15,518 nt of DNA from Fimbriimonadales bacterium (GTDB lineage: Bacteria; Armatimonadota; Fimbriimonadia; Fimbriimonadales; GBS-DC). The first letter of the stretch is position 1. Each line of letters begins with the position of its first letter. The notes under the pieces were generated by a model. The model saw only the letters and a list, made by a program, of their open reading frames with translations. It did not search any database and was not told the DNA's origin. The translations under genes were made by a program, and so were the position numbers. This document shows positions 7,967 through 14,529 of the stretch, in pieces. Where the stretch lies: assembly GCA_026416065.1 (NCBI GenBank), contig JAOAFW010000259.1, positions 1-15,518 of the forward strand. Direction: 5' to 3'.

Positions 7967-8591
7967 AGCAGAGATGGGAACAAGCAGCAAGGCATCGAAG
8001 CTGCTGGTACTGGGGCTGTTTGTCGCCCCGGTGGTTCTCACAGTACTGGTGCTGGTGTCGCCGTGGTTTCGGAGTGTACGCGCGTCGCAGATTGAACGCA
8101 ACGAGCAGTTGCTGCAGGCGGTAGAGTCGGGCGATATCGAGCAGTTGCAGCGCGTGCTGACGGGCGGTGCAGTTGTGAATGCTCGGACGAAGTCGGGGCT
8201 GACGGCGTTGAGCATCGCCGTCATACGCGGCTATGACGAGATTGCGCTGCTGCTGATTGAGAAAGGCGCAAGTTTAGACGCCCGCGATAAATCGGGCGAC
8301 CGGGAGAACCGCACGCCGGGCAACTCGCCCGTGCATTACGCCGCTATCTACGGCAGAACGCGCGTGCTACAGGCGATGCTCGATAAAGGCGTTTCACCCA
8401 ACTTGCGCGACCGCAATGGACGCACGCTGCTGATGATGGCAGCAGAAAACGGGCACAGAGAGACCGTCAGACTCCTTCTGGAACGCGGGGCAGACCCCAA
8501 AGCGCAGAGCGCGTTAGGTGAGATGGTGCTGGATGCTGCAAAACGGAGCGGCGACCCCGCAATTCTGCGCCTGATTCAGGAACGCATGTAG
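7950..8591 (+). CDS. Membrane-anchored ankyrin-repeat protein
   Basis: About 213 residues. A basic N-terminus is followed by one strong hydrophobic segment (LLVLGLFVAPVVLTVLVLVS, about residues 18-37) and then ankyrin repeats. Repeat signatures include LTALSIAVIRGYDEIALLLI, SPVHYAAIYGRTRVLQAML, and TLLMMAAENGHRETVRLLLE with GADP; a degenerate first unit (LLQAVESGDIEQLQRVL) and last unit (VLDAAKRSGDPAILRLIQ) cap the stack. Ankyrin stacks bind other proteins, so this is probably an adaptor fixed to the membrane. By the positive-inside rule the repeats would lie outside the cytoplasm. The start is uncertain: ATG 7950 has GAGG nine bases upstream and overlaps hisC by 17 bp; ATG 7923 and ATG 7974 are alternatives. 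Co-transcription with hisC is likely, but a functional link is not evident. Confidence 0.82.
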   Translation: MRSTSEAEMGTSSKASKLLVLGLFVAPVVLTVLVLVSPWFRSVRASQIERNEQLLQAVESGDIEQLQRVLTGGAVVNARTKSGLTALSIAVIRGYDEIALLLIEKGASLDARDKSGDRENRTPGNSPVHYAAIYGRTRVLQAMLDKGVSPNLRDRNGRTLLMMAAENGHRETVRLLLERGADPKAQSALGEMVLDAAKRSGDPAILRLIQERM

Positions 8592-8647
8592 GCTACGACG
8601 ACCCTTGTGCCTTAGTCGCGCGTCGCACTCCCGTTGAATGCTGCCTG

Positions 8648-10012
8648 CTATAGGTTATCCAGCATGCGTCCCAGCGGTCGGTTGAGGGCGTCCAGCACAG
8701 CAGCAGCAACGGCGCGGTTTGGATCCTCTCGCAAAAGTGCGCTGCCAACGAGTTCCTGACGGATTTCGCCATTCTCCCAGAGGATGATCACACTGACAAT
8801 TGCGTGTCTGGATTCGCCCGTGCTCTCGATCACCTGCAGTAAGGTCATCTGTATGGGGGGCGGAGTCAGGGGTTTAAGCGCATTGAGTGTCGCTTCTGCA
8901 ATGAGACGCTGGGGTTGTGCCTCGCCGTCGGCTTCACCTTCCAGTACCCGCGCGTCCGCCTGCAGGTACACTCGCGCTTTTGCGCGGCGTCCCTCGCGTT
9001 CGTAGGAGACGCTCTGGATTTTGATGCGTTTCTCGCACGGCTGGGAAGCCTCGATAACCGCTTGAATGGGCAGGGGAAGCTGCCCACCCTGCATCGAGCG
9101 CGGCGATAATCCCTTCATCATCAGACACTCTTGACTGGCGAGGTTGACCAGATTATCGACGGTGGCGGCGTAATGTACCTGCTCGCGCTCGCGCGTGCGT
9201 TTGCCGCCTTGATAGCCATAAGAGACCGATATGGGGATGTCCACTTCCGGAAGGTGGATATTCGTAATCTGGCGACTCAAGTGATGTGCGAGCAGTCCCG
9301 CCTCTTCACGACGGCGCAGGGTAGCTATCGCGAACTCGTCGCCGCCCCAACGACACACGACATCGGTCTCCGAGTCGGTCTCGGCAAGCAACAACTGCGC
9401 CACGCGCCGTAAGACCTCGTCCCCTACAATGTGCCCATAGCGCTTGTTGAACACGCCGAAGTTATCTAAATCAAGAAAAATGATAGTGATCTCCTTGCCT
9501 TCTGCAAGCCGCTCGATACTCCACTCACGCAGATAGTCCGACCAAGGCAGTCCCGTCATAGGATCATAGCTACGCCCGATTTCCGAGAGCAGGTCAAAGA
9601 CCGTAATCAGCCCAATCAGCTGCTCCCCTTCCATCACGGGCATCACTGTTTGCTGATGGCGCTGGAACCACTCTGCGACGGTGCGCAACGGGGTTTGTGG
9701 TGTGGCGACCATCAGATCTGTTTGCATCACGGTGCGCACGGGTGCTTCGGGAGGAGCGTTCAGCAGCGAAGTTGGCTCCACGATACCCAAGATTTTCCCC
9801 CCTTCGTAAACGGGCAACCCCTGCAACCGATGCCCCCGAAGCAGCACCAGCGCTGTCTCGACCGTGTGGTCAGGATTGACCCACACACGAGTCGGACGTA
9901 TCAGATGATGTACCGTTCGCATGAACAACTCGCGCTCCCCCTTTAGACGCGACTCGCTCTCAGGAACTGCAGCGAGGGCGACCTCCAGCACCTGAAGTGC
10001 TTTGGGCTTCAC
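8648..10012 (-). CDS. Diguanylate cyclase with CBS pair and duplicated C-terminal domain
   Basis: Predicted to make cyclic di-GMP from two GTP. With the GTG start the protein has 454 residues: two CBS domains (about 38-145, possible nucleotide sensors), a GGDEF domain (about 150-295), and a C-terminal part (about 329-447). The catalytic site is canonical: FLDLDNF with two Asp for metal and WGGDEF at 222-227. The product-inhibition site RxxD is changed to Ser-x-x-Asp (214-217), so feedback may be lost. The C-terminal part seems to be two copies of one alpha/beta unit, ending IAEATLNALKPL and VAAAVLDALNRPL. A longer frame starts at 10111 and overlaps the preceding gene, but GTG 10012 has a perfect AAGGAGG (10026-10020) seven bases upstream. 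No transmembrane segment is seen, so it is cytoplasmic. The ankyrin gene converges on it across 56 bp without a clear terminator. Confidence 0.9.
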   Translation of the reverse strand: MKPKALQVLEVALAAVPESESRLKGERELFMRTVHHLIRPTRVWVNPDHTVETALVLLRGHRLQGLPVYEGGKILGIVEPTSLLNAPPEAPVRTVMQTDLMVATPQTPLRTVAEWFQRHQQTVMPVMEGEQLIGLITVFDLLSEIGRSYDPMTGLPWSDYLREWSIERLAEGKEITIIFLDLDNFGVFNKRYGHIVGDEVLRRVAQLLLAETDSETDVVCRWGGDEFAIATLRRREEAGLLAHHLSRQITNIHLPEVDIPISVSYGYQGGKRTREREQVHYAATVDNLVNLASQECLMMKGLSPRSMQGGQLPLPIQAVIEASQPCEKRIKIQSVSYEREGRRAKARVYLQADARVLEGEADGEAQPQRLIAEATLNALKPLTPPPIQMTLLQVIESTGESRHAIVSVIILWENGEIRQELVGSALLREDPNRAVAAAVLDALNRPLGRMLDNL

Positions 10013-10019
10013 CGTCGTG

Positions 10020-10047
10020 CCTCCTTGTGTCGTTTTACTATAGTATA
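10020..10047 (-). promoter_or_regulatory. Promoter-like palindrome and strong ribosome site of the cyclase gene
   Basis: On the minus strand, TATACT (10047-10042) overlaps the perfect 10-bp palindrome TACTATAGTA (10045-10036), an AT island in GC-rich DNA. AAGGAGG follows at 10026-10020, seven bases before GTG 10012. It could be a -10 element with an operator on top of it. No good -35 box is visible. Confidence 0.5.
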
Positions 10048-10095
10048 CGTCAGTTGTCCCATCGTCCATCACAGAACAATTGCGAGTTTTGAACA

Positions 10096-10965
10096 CTAAC
10101 GGGCTCGCCATTCGTAGGGCACGTACACGATCTGTAGGTCTGCGCCACGTCCCTGACTGAGATTGCGCAGCAGATTGGCTGTGCGAACGCCGATTTCCTC
10201 AGGGCGCTCCAAGATGAGCATATCGATTTGTTCGGACAGGTACCAGTCGTTTGCCGATTCGCGCCAGCTGAGGACGCCTAAGTTCATTCGACGTGCAACG
10301 CCGACTCCCTGCTGTGCTACTTCCGCACCCATCAAGAAGATACCCCGAACGCCCCTTTCCGATTGCACTTTTTGAATCACCGATGGCGTGTTTTGGCTAT
10401 CGCTAAGCGGAACGAGGCGCGCCTGCACGCGCTGGTTGAACAGCAGTCCGTGCCGGAAGCCATCCCAGAACTCGGACACGGCGCGCGGCACAGGATGTGC
10501 CGCAATCACAACAACTTCGCCGTAGGCAACGCGCCGCGCATACCATGCGCCGGCTTTCCGCCCCGCGTCGTAGTAGTAGGTACCCACGTAGCCCAAACGC
10601 GCTGTGTCGGGGAGGTCTGCGCCCACCAGCACGACGGGCACACCAGCCTGGAGAGTTTGATCCACACAGCGCTTTGCCCATGCGTCGCTGGATGCGCAGA
10701 AAGCGACGGCGCGCCAATCGCCCTCGCGCATCCGCTGCACCACCGTCGCACTCTCAGCAGGGGCAAAAAACACTTTTTCCAGTTGCACGCCGGGCAAATC
10801 AAGCCGACTTTCCAGACCCCGCAACACCGCATCCCAGTAGTCGTTGGGCTTGCCCTGAACGAATACCGCTATGGGGAACTGAAACGGCTCGCTGGGGGGC
10901 GAGTCCGCGCTACGACAACCAAACAACAGGGTGCAGGCGCACAGTAGCCCCCACACACGCTTCAT
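10096..10965 (-). CDS. Periplasmic binding protein-like lipoprotein (sugar-type, RbsB/LacI fold)
   Basis: 289 residues. The N-terminus is a lipoprotein signal: Met-Lys-Arg, a hydrophobic core, and the lipobox LFGC with the acylated Cys17. After a short Ser/Pro-rich linker the sequence follows the type I periplasmic-binding fold: strand IAVFVQGKPNDYWDAVLRGLES, then AVAFCASSDAW, VPVVLVGADLPD, YVGTYYYDAGRKAGAW (the usual second-lobe entry), EFWDGFRHGL and GIFLMGAEVAQQGVGVA. Members of this family bind sugars or other small ligands for ABC import or for sensors. No permease or ATPase is nearby, so a sensing role is as likely as transport. GGAGG ends seven bases before the ATG, and the start lies 2 bp after the trkA-like stop, so it belongs to the same operon. 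The ligand cannot be deduced. Confidence 0.85.
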   Translation of the reverse strand: MKRVWGLLCACTLLFGCRSADSPPSEPFQFPIAVFVQGKPNDYWDAVLRGLESRLDLPGVQLEKVFFAPAESATVVQRMREGDWRAVAFCASSDAWAKRCVDQTLQAGVPVVLVGADLPDTARLGYVGTYYYDAGRKAGAWYARRVAYGEVVVIAAHPVPRAVSEFWDGFRHGLLFNQRVQARLVPLSDSQNTPSVIQKVQSERGVRGIFLMGAEVAQQGVGVARRMNLGVLSWRESANDWYLSEQIDMLILERPEEIGVRTANLLRNLSQGRGADLQIVYVPYEWRAR

Positions 10966-10967
10966 GT

Positions 10968-11432
10968 TCAGTCCTCCAGCAGCTGACGCAGTTCAGGATA
11001 GAACTGATTGTATTCCTCGATGTTGCGGGTCGGGTTGCCCAGTAGCCAGTCGCGCAGATAGCCTGCCAGCAGCGCGCCGCTGGTTACGGTAAAGATGCCG
11101 TACTCACGGTAGGCTTCCGCCCGCACAGGATCGTTGACTTTTGCCCCGATACGCCGGACGCCAAACAACTCCCGCGCCATCTGCACCACCATCAGGTTCG
11201 TGTTATCGCCGTTCGTGCAGGCGATAAAGGCATCGGCTTTGTCCACCTCTGCCCGTTGGAGGGTGTCCTCGTCCAGCCCATCGCCCACGACCACATTACA
11301 GCTATGGCGTTTGCCCAGTCGGAGCAGGGCGTCTTGCGACTTCTCGATGACCGTAACTTGATGCCCTGCGTGGCTCATCAGCAGCGCCAGCATCGAACCT
11401 GTACGCCCACAGCCCATAATCACGATTCGCAT
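10968..11432 (-). CDS. TrkA-N (RCK) NAD-binding protein, single domain
   Basis: 154 residues with a Rossmann RCK-N fold: MRIVIMGCGRTG (Gly7, Gly9, Gly12), Glu30 at the end of the second strand for the ribose, VVGDGLDED (Asp51), AFIACTNGDNTNL and RRIGAKVNDP. Such proteins gate potassium channels and Trk/Ktr transporters in response to NAD(H) or ATP on the cytoplasmic side. The usual C-terminal TrkA-C ligand domain is absent; only about 40 residues follow the Rossmann fold. No potassium-transporter membrane subunit is in the window. A longer frame reaches 11477, but ATG 11432 starts at the first strand and has AGGAGG ten bases before it, so it is preferred. It lies 2 bp after the stress-protein stop and 2 bp before the binding-protein gene. 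Confidence 0.88.
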   Translation of the reverse strand: MRIVIMGCGRTGSMLALLMSHAGHQVTVIEKSQDALLRLGKRHSCNVVVGDGLDEDTLQRAEVDKADAFIACTNGDNTNLMVVQMARELFGVRRIGAKVNDPVRAEAYREYGIFTVTSGALLAGYLRDWLLGNPTRNIEEYNQFYPELRQLLED

Positions 11433-11434
11433 GT

Positions 11435-11923
11435 TTAGTCTACCTCCTGAGGCGCACCATAGAGCCAGACCTGGCAACGCGCCTTACGCAGCACAACTTC
11501 CACCGTATCGTCCAGCGCGGGACGCGCGCGTCCATTGCGATAACGCGCCGTGATAAAAAGTAAATCGGTTTGGTACTCCTCCGCGGCGTTGACAATCGAA
11601 TATCCGCAGTGATGTGCCGGTCGGATCACCGTTTCACATTCCGCGACCCCAATCTCTTCGGCGATTTCACGGGCAGCTGCCGCCGCCAGTTCGCCCTCCT
11701 GCAAGCGCGCGGCGGGACAACTCTCCAGCCCGACCGAGCGCGGCGTCTCCACCAGACACAATATAGTCAAGTGTGCGTCGAACACCTGCGCCATTTCGCA
11801 GGCGAAGCGCAACGCCTCGCGATCATCGTGCATGTTGCTAAACGGAATGAGCAGACGCTTTGGCGGCTGCGCTTCCTGCACCTGCTGCTTCGCTTTTCTC
11901 CAGCCGAATAGTTTTAGCCCCAT
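11435..11923 (-). CDS. Universal stress protein (UspA) family
   Basis: 162 residues. After a basic N-terminus (GLKLFGWRKAKQQ) the Usp fold begins at residue 22: KRLLIPFSN with acidic MHDDREALRFACEMAQ, then HLTILCLVETP, a helix rich in Ala/Glu (76-90), ECETVIRP, SIVNAAEEYQTDLLFITAR and VVLRKARCQVWLY. This is the normal order for the family. The ATP-binding motif G-x2-G-x9-G-S/T is not present: the region reads ARYRNGRARPALDDTVE, so it is probably a non-ATP-binding member like UspA itself. A longer frame begins at 11989, but ATG 11923 has GAGG six bases upstream and is preferred. It lies 16 bp after the small membrane gene and 2 bp before the TrkA-N gene, which suggests a shared stress or ion-homeostasis role. 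Confidence 0.85.
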   Translation of the reverse strand: MGLKLFGWRKAKQQVQEAQPPKRLLIPFSNMHDDREALRFACEMAQVFDAHLTILCLVETPRSVGLESCPAARLQEGELAAAAAREIAEEIGVAECETVIRPAHHCGYSIVNAAEEYQTDLLFITARYRNGRARPALDDTVEVVLRKARCQVWLYGAPQEVD

Positions 11924-11939
11924 CGCTAACCTCTTCGCC

Positions 11940-12128
11940 TCATCGAATCCGACGCTCCACGAACTGGCGGAGCATCCAAATTCGCACAAACGCCCAGAGA
12001 ATCAAAAGACCACCTAACAGCAACCCTTCTGAACGCTGGTAGAGAAAATATTCATAATAGATAATGCCAACGCCCAGCCCAATCATTACAAGGCTAATAC
12101 CATACCGTAAAAATTTTCGCGTGCCCAT
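11940..12128 (-). CDS. Small two-helix membrane protein, unknown function
   Basis: 62 residues, not recognised as a named family. A short basic start (MGTRKFLRYG) leads into a first hydrophobic helix (ISLVMIGLGVGIIYYEYFLY), a short polar turn (QRSEG), a second hydrophobic helix (LLLGGLLILWAFVRIWML), and a basic tail (RQFVERRIR). Both ends should therefore face the cytoplasm. The ATG follows the gatB stop by 7 bp, with a GGAG inside the last gatB codons ten bases upstream, which argues that it is truly translated. It is placed directly before the stress protein and the RCK protein, so it might be a membrane partner for one of them, but nothing in the sequence proves this. Confidence 0.7.
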   Translation of the reverse strand: MGTRKFLRYGISLVMIGLGVGIIYYEYFLYQRSEGLLLGGLLILWAFVRIWMLRQFVERRIR

Positions 12129-12135
12129 ATCTGGT

Positions 12136-13572
12136 TTACTCCAGTTCCTCGCGCAGGAGTTCCTGTGCGCGTTGCGGGTTGGCGCGCCCCTGCGTTTCGC
12201 GCATCAACTGTCCCACTAAGAAACCCAGCACGCTGGCCTTGCCCGCGCGATACTTCTCCACCACATCGGGATTCTCTGCAATCACTTTGCGAGCGGCGGC
12301 GCGCAGCGAGTCTTCGTCGGAAATCTGCACCAGCCCGCGCTCCTGCACGATTTTAGACGGCATTTCGCCTGTTTGGAACACTTCGTCGAAGAGTTCTTTT
12401 GCGATGCGTCCAGAGATTACATTCTTCTGCAGCAGGTCTACCAGGTCGGCTAATTGCGCTGGCTGAAGTTTCGAGTCGCGAATCGCCGAATTGGTCTCGT
12501 TCAGTCGCGCTTGCAATTCAACAGTAATCCAGTTGCTGGCGGTTTTCGGCTCCACGCCGAGTTCCACGCACTGTTCGAAGTAGGTCGCCGTGTCGATGTC
12601 GGCGGTGAGGATGCGCGTTTCGGCGTCGCCCAGTCCGTACTCTTTGCGGTAGCGGTCGGCTTTCTGCAGAGGCAGTTCGGGAATCGTGGCGCGGAGCTGC
12701 TCCAGCCACTCCTCGGTGATTTGAATGGGTACGATGTCAGGCTCGGGGAAGTAGCGATAGTCCTGTTCGAACTCTTTGGTGCGCATAGGGAAGCTGTACG
12801 CGCCTTCCTCGCTCCAGCCGCGCGTTTCCTGAATGACTTGCCCGCCTTCTTCCAGGATTTTGATTTGCCGTTGCACTTCGAACTCGATGCCGCGCACGAC
12901 GGAGCGGAACGAGTTGAGGTTCTTGAGTTCGGTTTTGACGCCGAGTCGCTCGCTGCCTTCGGGCGCGACGCTGATGTTCGGTTCACAGCGCAGCGAGCCT
13001 TCCTCCATCTTGCCGTCGCACACGCCTAAATAGGTCAGCACCGCGCGGAGTTGTACAAGGTACTCTTTGGCGGCTTCAGCGGAGTGGATGTCGGGCGGGA
13101 AATCGGTGACGATCTCCATCAGGGGCGCGCCCGCGCGATTGAAGTCTACTTCGCTCTCGCCTGGCAGGTAGTGGAACAGCTTACCCGTGTCCTCCTCCAA
13201 ATGCACGCGGCGGATGCGGATGGGAATTCGCTCGCCTTCCACTTCAATTTCCAGAGAGCCGCGTGTGCCGATAGGGTGAATCTCACCGTATTGCGAAATC
13301 TGATAGCCTTTGGGCAGGTCGGGGTAGAAGTAGTTCTTGCGGTAGAACATCGTGAGTGGGGCAATCTGGCAGTTCAGGGCGAGCGCAGTGCGGATCACAT
13401 GCTCCACGGCTTTTCGGTTCGGCACAGGCAACACGCCCGGCATGCCCAAGCAAATGGGACACACATTCGTGTTGGGCAAATCGCCGAAGCGCGTGGGGCA
13501 TGCGCAGAACATCTTGCTCTCCGTTAAGAGCTGCGCATGCACTTCCATGCCGATGCTTGGGATGTACCGCAA
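12136..13572 (-). CDS. gatB: Aspartyl/glutamyl-tRNA(Asn/Gln) amidotransferase subunit B
   Basis: Subunit of GatCAB, which turns misacylated Glu-tRNA(Gln) or Asp-tRNA(Asn) into Gln- or Asn-tRNA. GatB activates the acyl group with ATP and receives ammonia from GatA. With a TTG start it has 478 residues, the usual length. Motifs: IPSIGMEVHAQLLTESKMFC, four zinc cysteines (Cys23, Cys25, Cys38, Cys41) around PNTNVCPICLGMPG, FYRKNYFYPDLPKGYQISQ, VDFNRAGAPLMEIV, and YRYFPEPDIVPI. The C-terminal helical tail domain binds tRNA. TTG 13572 is preferred over ATG 13605 because GGAGG (13585-13581) lies eight bases before it and a TATAAT box sits inside the longer frame. gatA and gatC are not here. It is the first gene of a tightly spaced operon. 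Confidence 0.95.
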   Translation of the reverse strand: MRYIPSIGMEVHAQLLTESKMFCACPTRFGDLPNTNVCPICLGMPGVLPVPNRKAVEHVIRTALALNCQIAPLTMFYRKNYFYPDLPKGYQISQYGEIHPIGTRGSLEIEVEGERIPIRIRRVHLEEDTGKLFHYLPGESEVDFNRAGAPLMEIVTDFPPDIHSAEAAKEYLVQLRAVLTYLGVCDGKMEEGSLRCEPNISVAPEGSERLGVKTELKNLNSFRSVVRGIEFEVQRQIKILEEGGQVIQETRGWSEEGAYSFPMRTKEFEQDYRYFPEPDIVPIQITEEWLEQLRATIPELPLQKADRYRKEYGLGDAETRILTADIDTATYFEQCVELGVEPKTASNWITVELQARLNETNSAIRDSKLQPAQLADLVDLLQKNVISGRIAKELFDEVFQTGEMPSKIVQERGLVQISDEDSLRAAARKVIAENPDVVEKYRAGKASVLGFLVGQLMRETQGRANPQRAQELLREELE

Positions 13573-13580
13573 GGCGTTTT

Positions 13581-13599
13581 CCTCCAGCGAACGATTATA
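13581..13599 (-). promoter_or_regulatory. Promoter -10 box and ribosome site of gatB
   Basis: Perfect TATAAT at 13599-13594 followed by GGAGG at 13585-13581, eight bases before TTG 13572. Transcription should begin near 13587, giving a leader of about 15 bases that starts almost at the ribosome site. The -35 is weak (TTCAGG, 18 bases upstream). Confidence 0.65.
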
Positions 13600-13669
13600 C
13601 CTCATGCCCGCGCACCACCTGAATTCGGCGATAGCGTGGGTTATAACTTTTTCTTAACCTTCGGGTCAG

Positions 13670-13675
13670 TAAACT
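13670..13675 (+). promoter_or_regulatory. -10-like box of the pilin-like gene
   Basis: TAAACT lies eleven bases before ATG 13687, with no Shine-Dalgarno sequence between. A second AT-rich candidate, TATAAC, is near 13642. Either would give a short leader. Confidence 0.35.
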
Positions 13676-13686
13676 TTCCCGCCGTT

Positions 13687-14469
13687 ATGAGTAAGGCGAA
13701 TTCGTTCCGGCGTGGTTTTACGCTGATTGAGTTGCTGGTCGTGATAGCGATTATCGCCATTCTGGCGGCGATTCTGTTCCCTGTGTTCGCGCAAGCGCGC
13801 GAGAGCGCGCGTCAGACCTCGTGTCTGAGCAACCTGCGCCAGTTCGCGTTGGCGACGCTGGGCTATGTGCAGGACTACGACGAGCTGTTCCCCCAGAGCG
13901 TGTACAGCATGGATCGGGCGGTTTTGCAGCCCGGCTCCAACGACCGCGTGTTCACCGTGTTCGATGCGGTAATGCCCTATATGAAGAACGTCGAGATCCT
14001 GGTGTGCCCTTCGAACCGTCCGGGTATCGATTTTCAGTCGATTCTGGCGACGTTGGGGCTGCGCACGAGTGGCAACTTCCGTTATGCGTCGTACGCGCTG
14101 AACTTCGCGGTGTTTCAGGACCCTGCGCTGCCGCCGGGCTTGTTCGAGCAAGACCCTGTGGTGCCGTTGGCGGCGATTCAGGATCCCGTAAACACCACAA
14201 TGTTTTTCGACTCCGTGTACAAGCGTGCGAGCGACCCGCCCATCGACCCGCGCTGCCCGCGCCCGGTGGGACCGTTTGGCTGGGATAACTTTCCGGGCGA
14301 CCCACGCCACAAAGACGGCATCAACATCAACTTTGTGGACGGGCACGCGAAGTGGTATCGGCGCGACGCGCGCATTCCCGGGCGTTCGCCCACCAGCAGC
14401 GGCGAGGTGGACACCTACACGCTGCCCTGCGACCTGTCGGGCATTCCGGGCGGTACGCCGAACACTTAA
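13687..14469 (+). CDS. Type II secretion/type IV pilin-like protein with H-X9-DG domain
   Basis: 260 residues. A class III signal is cut by prepilin peptidase after Gly10 (SFRRG, then FTLIELLVVIAIIAIL), leaving Phe11 as the N-terminus and Glu15 as the conserved Glu5. A 20-residue hydrophobic helix follows, then the typical FPVFAQARESARQTSCLSNL linker. The C-terminal half holds RHKDGININFVDGHAKW, which fits the H-X9-DG signature (His208 to Asp218-Gly219) of prepilin-type processing-associated proteins. These pseudopilin-like proteins occur in many copies in Planctomycetes and Armatimonadota and are thought to be exported or inserted in the membrane; their precise job is unknown. The reading frame is open back to 13537, but the first 50 codons lie over the gatB 5' end and do not encode a pilin start, so ATG 13687 is chosen. 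It stands alone, with a terminator downstream. Confidence 0.9.
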   Translation: MSKANSFRRGFTLIELLVVIAIIAILAAILFPVFAQARESARQTSCLSNLRQFALATLGYVQDYDELFPQSVYSMDRAVLQPGSNDRVFTVFDAVMPYMKNVEILVCPSNRPGIDFQSILATLGLRTSGNFRYASYALNFAVFQDPALPPGLFEQDPVVPLAAIQDPVNTTMFFDSVYKRASDPPIDPRCPRPVGPFGWDNFPGDPRHKDGININFVDGHAKWYRRDARIPGRSPTSSGEVDTYTLPCDLSGIPGGTPNT

Positions 14470-14494
14470 GCGAATCGCGACAGTAGAACCTTTC

Positions 14495-14529
14495 GGCAGG
14501 GGGTGGATGGCAATCTGCCCCCTGCCTTT
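14495..14529 (+). terminator. Intrinsic terminator between pilin-like and flavin reductase genes
   Basis: GGCAGGGGG (14495-14503), a 14-base loop and CCCCCTGCC (14518-14526) form a perfect 9-bp stem followed by TTT. It lies 25 bp after the pilin stop and touches the stop of the convergent gene (14529-14531). The short T-run makes it a moderate terminator. It may serve both directions. Confidence 0.7.

Noticed and set aside
8592..8665. Possible terminator between the ankyrin gene and the cyclase gene (ATGCTG / CAGCAT pair at 8638-8665)
   Set aside because: Only six paired bases with a 16-base loop and no T-run; too weak to call.
10363..11045. Two overlapping plus-strand open frames opposite the binding-protein gene
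   Set aside because: No motif, composition typical of antisense frames; the minus strand shows a lipobox and a full binding-protein pattern.
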